Shown here piece by piece: positions 16,589 through 24,510 of a stretch of DNA of 64,000 bases. The DNA comes from Geodermatophilus sabuli. GTDB lineage: Bacteria > Actinomycetota > Actinomycetes > Mycobacteriales > Geodermatophilaceae. The DNA is taken from NCBI RefSeq assembly GCF_900215145.1, contig NZ_OBDO01000011.1:168927-232926 (forward strand), read 5' to 3'. Made by a program: the position numbers and the translations under genes. Numbering within the stretch: position 1 is the stretch's first letter; each line of letters starts with the position of its first letter. The notes below the pieces were generated by a model that ran no database searches, was not told the origin of the DNA, and saw only the letters and a program-made list of their open reading frames with translations.

Positions 16589-17606
16589 GTGCCGCACCGT
16601 CCTCTCGGGTCGCGCTCTGCAGGCAGTCGGCCACCGCTGCCCATCGGGGAACTGGGGGCCGGGGACCCCGCGGCCGTGGCTGCCGCCGGGCCGCGAGGAG
16701 GACGACGGCGCCGGGGAGCACCGACACCAGGGTCAGCACGCCGAAGGCGGTGGCGACCGACGCCCCCGCAGCCGCCCCCCACTCGGTGGTCGCGAAGACC
16801 CACGCGGCCGCGCCCTCGCGGGGGCCCCAGCCGCCGACGTTGAGCGGGATCGCGGCGGCCAGCAGGACGACCAGCGCCAGTGGCAGCAGTTGCAGCGGCG
16901 CGCCGTGCACACCGGCGGCGCGGGAGGCGAGCAGGAACATGCCCAGGTGCCCGCCGACCACGAGGAGGGACGCGAGCAGGACCGGTCGCAGGGTCGCCGG
17001 CCGCAGCAGCGCGCCCCGGGCCTCGGCCGCGGCCGGGCGGAGGGTCCCGGCCGGCCGGGACGGACCACGCCGCACCACACTGCGGCCCGTGACCAGGAGG
17101 ATGCCCCCGGCCACCGCGCTGACCGCGACGACCACGGGTACCGCCGCGGGCACCGGCGAGGGGAGAGCCAGCAGCACCGCGATCGCGACCGCTGCCTGGA
17201 CCGCCTGGCCCGCGACGCGCTCCCAGACGACGGCGCGCAGCCCGCGGCCGAGGTCGCCGGCGTCGATGCCGTGCCGCAGCCCCCGGTGGACGTCTCCGAG
17301 CACGCCGCCGGGCAGCGTGCTGTTGAGGAACTGCGAGCGGTAGTAGGCGGCGGTCGCACCGGGCAGCGGCAGGCCGACGCCGAGCGCCGCGGCGATGACG
17401 CGCCAGCGCCAGGCAGAGCAGACCGTGGTCCCGGCGCCGATGGCGACCGCGGTGAGCAGCGTGCCGGGGCCGAGTCCGCGCAGGCCGTCCACGAAGGGGT
17501 CCGCGCCCAACCGCCAGACCAGGACGGCGAGGATCAGGAGCCCGCCCAGGACACGGGCCACTGCCCACGCGCGTCGTCGTCCGTGATCGGTCACCGTCCG
17601 TGTCAC
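16581..17606 (-). CDS. Lysylphosphatidylglycerol synthase-type membrane protein (UPF0104)
   Basis: A 341-residue integral membrane protein from GTG 17606, which overlaps the stop of the glycosyltransferase gene (GTGA). About seven or eight hydrophobic spans are visible (for example VLGGLLILAVLVWRLG, LLASLLVVGGHLGMFLLA, LLPLALVVLLAAAIPLNVGGW). Family motifs include YYRSQFLNSTLPGGVLGDVHR and IPLNVGGWGPREGAAAW. This is the membrane part of MprF-like proteins without the aminoacyl-transferase domain. Related proteins act in lipid translocation or are found with glycolipid and hopanoid genes. In this operon it may flip or export a lipid-linked product (inference). Confidence 0.85.
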   Translation of the reverse strand: MTRTVTDHGRRRAWAVARVLGGLLILAVLVWRLGADPFVDGLRGLGPGTLLTAVAIGAGTTVCSAWRWRVIAAALGVGLPLPGATAAYYRSQFLNSTLPGGVLGDVHRGLRHGIDAGDLGRGLRAVVWERVAGQAVQAAVAIAVLLALPSPVPAAVPVVVAVSAVAGGILLVTGRSVVRRGPSRPAGTLRPAAAEARGALLRPATLRPVLLASLLVVGGHLGMFLLASRAAGVHGAPLQLLPLALVVLLAAAIPLNVGGWGPREGAAAWVFATTEWGAAAGASVATAFGVLTLVSVLPGAVVLLAARRQPRPRGPRPPVPRWAAVADCLQSATREDGAAHG

Positions 17607-18778
17607 GGGACACCCCGGATCTGCGGCGGACCCGGTTCGAGCCGGACCGCGGACAGGACGCTGCGGATGCGCTCGCCGGTCCGCCGCCAGTCCGGCAGGG
17701 TCTCCCTCCGGCGCAGCGCCGCGCGCCGCAGACGGCTGCGCAGCCCGGCGTCGGTGAGCCACCGCGCGAGGGCGCCGGCGAGCGCGGCGGGGTCCTCCGG
17801 GGGCACGAGGAGGCCGGGCCTGCCTGCGGCGGTGCGGCCCAGGGCCTCCCGGACGCCGCCCACCTCGGTCGCCAGCACGGGCACCCCGGCGGCCAGCGCC
17901 TCGGGGACCACCATGCCGAAGGTCTCCGCCCGGGACGGGAGGACCAGCAGGTCGGCGTCCTCGTACTCGCGTCGCAGCGCCGCCCCGGTGCGGGTCCCGG
18001 GCATCCGGACGCGATCGGCGATGCCGGTGGCCGTGGCCCCGCGCGCCAGCGACGCGACGAAGCCCGGGTCCCTGTCGAGCGGGCCCACCATGGCGCAGCG
18101 CCAGGGCAGGCCCACCAGGCGCCCCAGGGCCTCCAGCAGCAGGTCCTGGCCCTTGAGCCGCGACAGCGTCCCGACGCACACCAGCCGTCCGCCGCCGGCC
18201 GTCCGAGGGCTCACGGGCGCCGGCTCGGTGCCCGGGCGGGCGACGTGCACGCGGTCCACCGGCAGCTGGTACCGCTCGAGCAGCCGCCGACGGGTCCAGG
18301 CGCTGGTCGTGACGACGGCCCGCGCGGCGGCGAGCACCGCGGACTCGTCGCGCTCCTCGACGGCCACGCCGTCGAGGTCCCTGCCCCCGAGGTCCATGCC
18401 ACCGAAGACCATGTGCACCAGGACCACGAGCCGCAGCCGCTCCGAGCGTGGTACGAGCACCGCACCGGCCGCGGAGGCGACCAGCCCGTCGGCGAGGACC
18501 AGTGCGTCGTCCGGGAGGGCGTCGAGCGATCGCGCCAGCGCGGCCTGCGCGATGGCGTCGGGTCGTGGCCAGGAGCCTCCTGCGGCGACCTCGGTCACGC
18601 TCCACCCGGCGTCGCGCAGGTCGGCGCAGACCTCGCGGTCGTAGCGGTTGCCGCCACTGATCCGCGCGGGGTCGTGGATCCCCGCCGGGACGACGACGTG
18701 GACGGCGCTCACGGTGCTGCCCGGTTTCACTTCCGCGGGGCGCTCCGCTCCTCGCTCGTCCCTCACTGCGATGCTCAC
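17603..18778 (-). CDS. GT4-family glycosyltransferase
   Basis: A 391-residue GT-B glycosyltransferase from GTG 18778. The N-terminal acceptor half begins VSAVHVVVPAGIHDPARISGGN. The donor half begins near residue 200 (LVCVGTLSRLKGQDLLLEAL), with the GT4 donor signature YEDADLLVLPSRAETFGMVV then PEALAAGVPVLATEVGGVRE (E-x7-E pattern). It should transfer a sugar from a nucleotide donor with retention of configuration. It sits 12 bp after the pterin-synthase-like gene and overlaps the membrane-protein gene. Glycosylation of a small molecule or lipid head group made by the operon is inferred. Confidence 0.88.
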   Translation of the reverse strand: MSIAVRDERGAERPAEVKPGSTVSAVHVVVPAGIHDPARISGGNRYDREVCADLRDAGWSVTEVAAGGSWPRPDAIAQAALARSLDALPDDALVLADGLVASAAGAVLVPRSERLRLVVLVHMVFGGMDLGGRDLDGVAVEERDESAVLAAARAVVTTSAWTRRRLLERYQLPVDRVHVARPGTEPAPVSPRTAGGGRLVCVGTLSRLKGQDLLLEALGRLVGLPWRCAMVGPLDRDPGFVASLARGATATGIADRVRMPGTRTGAALRREYEDADLLVLPSRAETFGMVVPEALAAGVPVLATEVGGVREALGRTAAGRPGLLVPPEDPAALAGALARWLTDAGLRSRLRRAALRRRETLPDWRRTGERIRSVLSAVRLEPGPPQIRGVP

Positions 18779-18790
18779 GTTCCTGTCCGC

Positions 18791-19189
18791 TCACAGGGGG
18801 AGGTCGTAGCTCGCCCAGGCGATGTGCGACTCGTGGAGGGTGACCGCCAGGGCCTCCAGACGGTCCCCGCCGGGACCCAGCGCGCCGTCGCGGATCCGCA
18901 GCGCCAGCCGGTCGGCGATCACGCGCGCCAGGACCTCGGTCGTGGTGTTCGTGCCGGCGAGGTCGGGGTCGTCGTCGAGGTTGCGGTAGGTCAGCGCGCC
19001 GAGCACCTCGTGCAGCAGGCCGGCGGCGGCGCCGATGTCGACGACCACCCCGTCGTCGTCCAGCTCGGCCCGGCGGAACGTGGCGTCGACGACGTAGGTC
19101 GCGCCGTGCAGTTGCTGGGCCGGGCCGAACACCGCGCCGGTGAAGCTGTGCGCGATCATCATGTGGTCACGGACCGTCACGTTGAACAC
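18791..19189 (-). CDS. 6-pyruvoyl-tetrahydropterin synthase/QueD-like protein with degenerate active site
   Basis: A 132-residue T-fold protein from GTG 19189. The order of family elements is clear: [50 protein letters not shown] and [11 protein letters not shown]. Three canonical residues look changed. The catalytic Cys four residues before the HGH motif is Ala (AQQLHGA), the second His of HGH is Ala, and the His of the LDH motif is Asp. The zinc site and proton relay of PTPS/QueD would therefore be altered. The gene overlaps the preceding MDR gene by 23 bp. It probably does a different reaction from QueD, or binds a pterin-like ligand. Confidence 0.75.
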   Translation of the reverse strand: MFNVTVRDHMMIAHSFTGAVFGPAQQLHGATYVVDATFRRAELDDDGVVVDIGAAAGLLHEVLGALTYRNLDDDPDLAGTNTTTEVLARVIADRLALRIRDGALGPGGDRLEALAVTLHESHIAWASYDLPL

Positions 19190-20183
19190 GGGCTGCCTCC
19201 TCGTCGTAGGCGATCGTGTGGCACAGGGCCGGCAGGCGGCCGTCGGCGAGCTGCGCCATGACCTCGGGCAGGTCGTCGAACGACGACGACCCGCTGAGCA
19301 GCGCGTCGAAGGCCGGGTCGCGCAGCACGTCGAGGGCCAGCGCCAGCCGGTCCCGGTGGGTCCGCGAGCCCCGGCGCGCCGGCGCCACGGTGCCGACCTG
19401 GCTGGCACGCAGGTCCAGCCGGCGGGAGTGGAAGGCGCCGCCGAGCGCCAGCGTCACCTCCCGGTCGCCGTACCAGCTCAGCTCGAGCACGGTGCCCTCG
19501 GCCCGGAGCAGGCCCAGCGACAGCTGCAGGCCCGCGGCGGTCACGCTGGCGTGCACCACGAGATCGCGGTCGCCCGAGGCGTCCGCCGGCGCGACGAAGG
19601 GCACGCCGAGCCGAGCGGCCACCTCCGCCCGGCCCGCGTCGACGTCGACCAGTTCGACGTCGGTGCACGGGAACCGCGCCAGCAGCCGCGCGACGCAGCA
19701 CCCCACCATCCCGGCGCCGACGACGGTGACCCGGTCACCGAGCAGTGGAGGGGCGTCCCACAGCGCGTTGACCGCGGTCTCGACCGTGCCGGCGAGGACG
19801 GCGCGCCGGGCCGGGACGTCGTCCGGGACGGGGATGACGGCGTGCGCGGGCACGACGTAGGCCGTCTGGTGCGGGTACAGGCAGAAGACGGTCCGTCCGA
19901 GGAGGTCGGCGGGTCCGCGCTCGACGACCCCGACGCTGAGGTAGCCGTACTCGACCGGACCCGGGAAGTCCCCGGCCTGGAACGGAGCGCGCATGACCTC
20001 GCGCTGGCTCTCGGGCACCTCGCCGCGGAAGACGAGGGTCTCGGTTCCCCGGCTGATCCCCGAGTACAGCGCCCGGACGACGACGTCGAGCGGACCCGGC
20101 TCCGGGAGCCGCACCGGCCGGATCTCCCCGGCTCCGGCCTCCCGCAGCCAGAAGGCACGGGCTACGTCGGGCACGGCGTTCAC
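19167..20183 (-). CDS. MDR-family dehydrogenase lacking the catalytic zinc site
   Basis: A 338-residue medium-chain dehydrogenase/reductase from GTG 20183. The N-terminal GroES-like domain has [20 protein letters not shown] where zinc ADHs have C-G-x-D, and [14 protein letters not shown] in place of the usual GHE. The Rossmann domain carries [20 protein letters not shown] and VELVDVD. The loss of the zinc Cys and the SRGTE motif resemble the BchC-like branch (family recollection). Hydride transfer with NAD(P)H is expected without zinc. It overlaps both neighbours (4 and 23 bp), so it is a fixed part of the operon. Confidence 0.78.
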   Translation of the reverse strand: MNAVPDVARAFWLREAGAGEIRPVRLPEPGPLDVVVRALYSGISRGTETLVFRGEVPESQREVMRAPFQAGDFPGPVEYGYLSVGVVERGPADLLGRTVFCLYPHQTAYVVPAHAVIPVPDDVPARRAVLAGTVETAVNALWDAPPLLGDRVTVVGAGMVGCCVARLLARFPCTDVELVDVDAGRAEVAARLGVPFVAPADASGDRDLVVHASVTAAGLQLSLGLLRAEGTVLELSWYGDREVTLALGGAFHSRRLDLRASQVGTVAPARRGSRTHRDRLALALDVLRDPAFDALLSGSSSFDDLPEVMAQLADGRLPALCHTIAYDEEAARVQRDGP

Positions 20184-22546
20184 CGCGGTACCCGGAGCGC
20201 CTGCGGCTCGACGCCGTCGGTGAACGCATCGAGGAACCGGTCCCGGAAGGCGTCCATGGGCCACACCGGCGCGGCGGGGCTCGGCAGCAGCCCGGCCTGC
20301 CAGTCCCAGTCGGCGAGGCGGTCGAGCACGGCGGGGTCGGAGGCCACGACGGAGATGGGGACCTGGTGGGTTGCGTCGGGACCGGTGACCACCGTGAGCG
20401 GCTGGTGGTCGCCGAGCAGGACGAGGACGAGGTCGTCGTCGTGCAGGGTGACCACCCACTCGATGAGCGCCTGCAGGGAGTACTCGATGGACTGCCCGTA
20501 CAGCCGGCGGACGGTGTCGGGATCGCGCCAGGCCTCGTCCGCCGACAGCCCCCGCGCGGGCATGGGGTCGAAGACGGCGCCGTCGCCGACCTGGTCCCAG
20601 GGCACCATGGTCGGCAGCGGGGTCCACGGCTGGTGCGAGGAGATGAGGTCGATCTCGGCCATCACGGGGGGGTGCCCCGGGGTGAGCTCGAGCCGCTGGA
20701 AGGCGGCCAGGGTGTACTGGTCGGGCATGGTGACCCAGCTGAACCCCGGGCCCTGGTAGCCGAGGTCGTTCCGGCCGTAGATCTGGTCGTAGTGGTAGAA
20801 GGACGCGCCCTCCGGCCACGGCCGGTCGTTTGCGGGGTTGACGCTGACGGTGCGCCAGCCCGACTGGCCGAAGGCGCTGCTGAGCGTGAACCGGTCGCTG
20901 GCCATGAGCTGGTCGTAGCGCGACTGGCTGTCGATCCACAGGCCCGAGTGGAGGGTCGCGTGGGCCAGCCAGCTCTGCCCACCGAAGGTGGGGGAGTCGA
21001 GGAAGGCGCTGCGCGCCTCGACCCCGGCCCGGGCCAGCCGGGCGGTCCCGTCGCGCAGGACGGCGGTGACGCCGGGCGCGATCGGAGAGCCCTGGACGGC
21101 CACCTGTCCGTAGCTCTCGACGAAGGCGACGACGACGTCCTTGCCGCGCAGGCCGGCGAGCAGGTCGGACGTGGAGAGGCCGGCGGACGGGTCGGCAGCC
21201 CGGGTGGCCGCCTCGAAGCGCTGCTGGTCCCGCACGGCGGCCCCGACGTCGCGTCCGTGCTCGAGAGCCAGTCCGGCGGTGCTGGCCGAGGCGACGGGGC
21301 CTGCCGGGGCCAGCTGCAGCGACAGCGCGGCGCACACCGCCCACAGCAGGCCCAGGACGGCGACCCCGCGGGCCGCGCGGCGCCGGTGCCGGGCGGTGCC
21401 GCTGCTCAGCCGGATGGTCGACCCGACGACGACGGCGATCAGCAGCGCGACGGCGAGGACGGCGAGGACGACGGCGACGGCGGTCGCGGTCGTCCCGACC
21501 GAGTCGCGCACCACCCCGATCGCCGGCCCGAACGAGCTCCAGTCGAGGACCGGGTTGAACGGCCGGTTGAGCTGCGCGGTGAAGGCGGCGTCGAGGCCCT
21601 TGACGACGGTGAGCAGGCCGAGCGCGACGCCCGCCGCCGTCGCCACGACCCGTCTCGGCCGGGGCGGCAGCACCAGTCCGATGGCGACCAGCGCCAGCCC
21701 CTCCAGCGGGATGCGGGCGAACGCGGCCGGGGTGAGCTGGTCGAGGCGGGGCGGCGCGACGAGGACGGCCCAGACGACCGCGACCGCGACCAGCGCGGTG
21801 GCGAACCGGAGTGTCCGGCGGGTGCGCGGACCGGCGCCGGTCCGGTACAGCCAGATGACGCTGCGCCCGAACGACTCGGCCAGCAGCACCAGCGCGACGC
21901 CCACCGCGATCGTGTCGACCGGGCGCGGCAGCACCCCCGAGACCGCGGCGGTGAGGACGATGCCCTGGACGGCCGCGACGACCTTGCCCCAGTACCGGGG
22001 TGGCAGGGGTGCGGCCAGCCACGGGACCACCCAGCCCGTGACCAGCAGCACGTAGCGGGCGGCGCCGATGGCCAGCACCCAGCCGCCGTGGTCCCAGGAC
22101 ACCGCGACGCTCAACGCCAGGATGAGGAAGGCGTCGACCTCACCGTCGAAGCGGGCCCCGAAGGGCGTCACGGTCCCGGTGCGGCGCGCCACCTGCCCGT
22201 CCACGCCGTCGAGCGCGAGCGCGACGCAGGAGAGGACGACCAGCGCGGGAACCGGCAGCGGCCGGTGGACGGAGTCGGCGACGAGTCCCGCGACCCCGGC
22301 GCTCAACAGCGCCCGGGTCAGCGTGACCCAGTCCGCCGGGAGGATCGACCGCCCGCTGCGGATCCGGCCGGCGGCCAGCAGCGCGGTCGCCGCCCAGCCG
22401 GACGCCAACCCGACGCCCCATCCGGCCGCGCCGAGGCCCGCGGTCAGGGAGAGGACGCCGAGCAGGGTGGGCGTCGCGAGCCCGCCGAGGACCGTCTCCA
22501 GCCGCACCCAGCGCACGGCACCGCCGGAACGATCCGCTGTCGTCAT
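20180..22546 (-). CDS. CDP-alcohol phosphatidyltransferase fused to a sulfatase/phosphotransferase-fold domain
   Basis: A 788-residue membrane protein. Residues about 20-210 are a CDP-alcohol phosphatidyltransferase with the full signature D-x2-D-G-x2-A-R-x8-G-x3-D-x3-D starting at D113 (DGVDGQVARRTG, then PFGARFDGEVD). More membrane spans follow to about residue 410. The C-terminal 310 residues form an extracytoplasmic alkaline-phosphatase-superfamily domain resembling LTA-synthase and sulfatase enzymes: DVVVAFVESYG near 475, FGGQSWLAHATLHSG as the nucleophile region, SSHQPW and VLLGDHQP as metal ligands. The first domain would make a phosphodiester lipid or polyol; the second could cleave or transfer a head group outside the cell. 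Confidence 0.85.
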   Translation of the reverse strand: MTTADRSGGAVRWVRLETVLGGLATPTLLGVLSLTAGLGAAGWGVGLASGWAATALLAAGRIRSGRSILPADWVTLTRALLSAGVAGLVADSVHRPLPVPALVVLSCVALALDGVDGQVARRTGTVTPFGARFDGEVDAFLILALSVAVSWDHGGWVLAIGAARYVLLVTGWVVPWLAAPLPPRYWGKVVAAVQGIVLTAAVSGVLPRPVDTIAVGVALVLLAESFGRSVIWLYRTGAGPRTRRTLRFATALVAVAVVWAVLVAPPRLDQLTPAAFARIPLEGLALVAIGLVLPPRPRRVVATAAGVALGLLTVVKGLDAAFTAQLNRPFNPVLDWSSFGPAIGVVRDSVGTTATAVAVVLAVLAVALLIAVVVGSTIRLSSGTARHRRRAARGVAVLGLLWAVCAALSLQLAPAGPVASASTAGLALEHGRDVGAAVRDQQRFEAATRAADPSAGLSTSDLLAGLRGKDVVVAFVESYGQVAVQGSPIAPGVTAVLRDGTARLARAGVEARSAFLDSPTFGGQSWLAHATLHSGLWIDSQSRYDQLMASDRFTLSSAFGQSGWRTVSVNPANDRPWPEGASFYHYDQIYGRNDLGYQGPGFSWVTMPDQYTLAAFQRLELTPGHPPVMAEIDLISSHQPWTPLPTMVPWDQVGDGAVFDPMPARGLSADEAWRDPDTVRRLYGQSIEYSLQALIEWVVTLHDDDLVLVLLGDHQPLTVVTGPDATHQVPISVVASDPAVLDRLADWDWQAGLLPSPAAPVWPMDAFRDRFLDAFTDGVEPQALRVPR

Positions 22547-23526
22547 CGTGGATCACGGCCGTGCAGGCGCAACGGTTCACCCCACGCGGGAGATCGTGCC
22601 GGCCCATCGGTCTGCCACCCGGGGGATCTGCCTGCGACGTCCAGCTGGTGGGCCAGGTAGACCAGCTCCCCGTCGGCGAGCTGCCGGCGCCGGACGGCGA
22701 GCCAGTCGGCGAGGCCGGCCGGTGCCGCCGGGCCGTCCAGTTCGTCCTGGACCGTCCGGAGGATGGTCTCGAGGAAGTACGCCTCGTCGTCGGGGTAGGC
22801 GCCGTCCGGGCCGGCCAGCACGACCCAGTCGGACGAACCCGCCGACAGAGGGGGCACGCCGGCGGCACGCAGGTGGCCGAACAGGTGGCGGCCCGTGCGG
22901 CTCTCCCCGGCGGATCGGCCGTGACGGACGCGGCGGTCCATGCTGCGGTGGTAGGCGCCCATGACGTCGTCGTCGTGGGGATGGTCGGGCTGGAAGATGC
23001 TCTCGCCGTCGAAGTTGACCGTGAACCAGTACGCGCCGCCCGGGGCCAGCAGCCGCAGCAGTCCGGGCAGGACGGCCGGCACGTCCACGAGGTCCAGGAA
23101 GGCGTTGGCGATCACCAGGTCGACCGGTGTCCCGGAACCGGCCTCCAGGTAGCTCCCGAGCTCGGCCTCGACGAGCCGCACCCGCAGGTCTCCCAGACGC
23201 ACGCCGTCCGGCAGGGGTCGGGCCGGCAGGCCCCGGGCGTCCGCCCACTCGCAGAGCCACGCGCGGGAGTCCCACAGCAGCCGGCGATCGACGTCCAGCA
23301 GGGTGTACTCCCCGGCGGTGACGACCTGCCACTCGAACAGCCGGGCCACCATCGTCCCCAGCCCGGCGCCGACCTCCAGGACCCGGGGCCTGCCCGGCGG
23401 CACGAGGCGGCACAGTTCGGACAGCACGTGACGGTTCAGGGCCCGGTCGTCGACGCTCTTCTTCGCCGCCAGGTAGCGGGTGTAGGCGTAGGTCATCGCT
23501 TCTGGGGTCACCGCTTCTGGGGTCAT
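22543..23526 (-). CDS. SAM-dependent methyltransferase
   Basis: A 327-residue class I methyltransferase. SAM motif I is RVLEVGAGLGTMVARLF near residue 55; motif II acid is YTLLDVD; motif IV is VDLVIANAFLDLVDV. A long C-terminal part (about 160 residues) with GRHLFGHLRAAGV and DEAYFLETILRTVQ is probably substrate-specific. Start choice is unusual: a 15-nt duplication gives three in-frame starts (ATG 23526, GTG 23511, ATG 23496). ATG 23526 overlaps the upstream stop as ATGA and is preferred. The stop overlaps the next start in the same way. Confidence 0.85.
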   Translation of the reverse strand: MTPEAVTPEAMTYAYTRYLAAKKSVDDRALNRHVLSELCRLVPPGRPRVLEVGAGLGTMVARLFEWQVVTAGEYTLLDVDRRLLWDSRAWLCEWADARGLPARPLPDGVRLGDLRVRLVEAELGSYLEAGSGTPVDLVIANAFLDLVDVPAVLPGLLRLLAPGGAYWFTVNFDGESIFQPDHPHDDDVMGAYHRSMDRRVRHGRSAGESRTGRHLFGHLRAAGVPPLSAGSSDWVVLAGPDGAYPDDEAYFLETILRTVQDELDGPAAPAGLADWLAVRRRQLADGELVYLAHQLDVAGRSPGWQTDGPARSPAWGEPLRLHGRDPR

Positions 23527-24284
23527 CGCTTCTCCGCCACCAGCGCGAACTTCCGCACCCGTCCGCGGCCCAGCCAGTCGCTCCACAGCTCGTGGGCTGC
23601 GATCAACTCGGTCAGGGCCGGCGGCCCGATCTGCCGGGCGATGTCGCTCGTCCCGGCCCGGAACTCCCGCAGCAGGGACGTCGCCGTCGCGTGGTGGACG
23701 GCGCTCCACTCCTCCTGCCAGGTCACCGTCAACCCGGCCTCGCGCAGCAGGACGGCCATCTCCGCGAGCTCGATGAGCCAGACGGTGTCGGCGTCGGGCA
23801 TTGGGACGCGCTCGTCCGGCGTGAGCGGCGGGCCCTCCTCGAGGGTGAAGGCGAAGCGGCCTCCCGGCTCGAGCACGGAGGCCACGTCGGCCAGGAGGGC
23901 TCCCTTGTCGGGGAAGGCCAGCATCGTCTCCAGGAGGAGCACGACGTCGAAGCGACCGTCCGGCAGCGGCGGGACCTCCGCCCGCTCGAAGCCGCACGGC
24001 AGGTCCCCGGCCAGGCCGCGAGCGATCTCCACGGCGCTCGCGGAGGAGTCCAGCCCCAGGTAGTGACAGCCCAGCTCCGCCGCGATCAGCCGGCCCGGAC
24101 CGGCCACCCCGCAGCACAGGTCGAGCACCGAGACGCCGGGGCCGATCCCTGCGCGGCGGGCCAGGTGCAGGATCTCGGCGGCCCGCATGAAGCTCTCCTG
24201 GCCGACGTACTCGCCCGCGGGGTAGGCGGCTTCCCGCGCCCGCTGCAGCCCCGCGAGGAACGGGGCGCGCTGGTCCTGTCTCAC
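23523..24284 (-). CDS. SAM-dependent methyltransferase
   Basis: A 253-residue class I methyltransferase from GTG 24284, preceded by GAGG at suitable distance. Motif I is VSVLDLCCGVAGPGRLIAAE near residue 50, followed by HYLGLDSSASAVEIARG, FDVVLLLETMLAF and LEPGGRFAFTLEEG. This arrangement is close to UbiE/Coq5-like and sarcosine/glycine-type small-molecule methyltransferases. It is the first gene of the tightly overlapped operon that runs to ribA. The upstream 226-bp gap separates it from the alcohol dehydrogenase gene and contains an MOSC-gene scar, so the operon promoter should lie there. Confidence 0.85.
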   Translation of the reverse strand: MRQDQRAPFLAGLQRAREAAYPAGEYVGQESFMRAAEILHLARRAGIGPGVSVLDLCCGVAGPGRLIAAELGCHYLGLDSSASAVEIARGLAGDLPCGFERAEVPPLPDGRFDVVLLLETMLAFPDKGALLADVASVLEPGGRFAFTLEEGPPLTPDERVPMPDADTVWLIELAEMAVLLREAGLTVTWQEEWSAVHHATATSLLREFRAGTSDIARQIGPPALTELIAAHELWSDWLGRGRVRKFALVAEKR

Positions 24285-24421
24285 CGCTCGGTCCTCACGG
24301 TCGTCGTCCGGCGAGGTCGGGGACCCCGGCCCTCGGACTTCGTGAGGATGCCGGACATCGAGCCGGGGGGGAACGGTGTCGACTGCGCTTCCGGAACTCC
24401 CGTGCACCGGTGGACGGATCG

Positions 24422-24481
24422 GCCGTCCAGGTGGCCGCGCACCTCGCGTCCGTAGGAGTCGGTGACGACCGGTCGTCCTGG
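24422..24481 (-). pseudogene. Short fragment of an MOSC-domain gene
   Basis: Twenty minus-strand codons read PGRPVVTDSYGREVRGHLDG. This nearly matches PGEPVVTDFYGREVPGHLVS within the intact MOSC protein gene at 62671-63498, and the DNA is also alike over about 44 bp. No start, stop or other MOSC motif surrounds it. It is best explained as a scar of a lost paralogue or of a recombination event between the alcohol dehydrogenase and methyltransferase genes. Confidence 0.6.
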
Positions 24482-24510
24482 GCCGGGCCGGGGCGGTCGG
24501 GAGACCGCGG

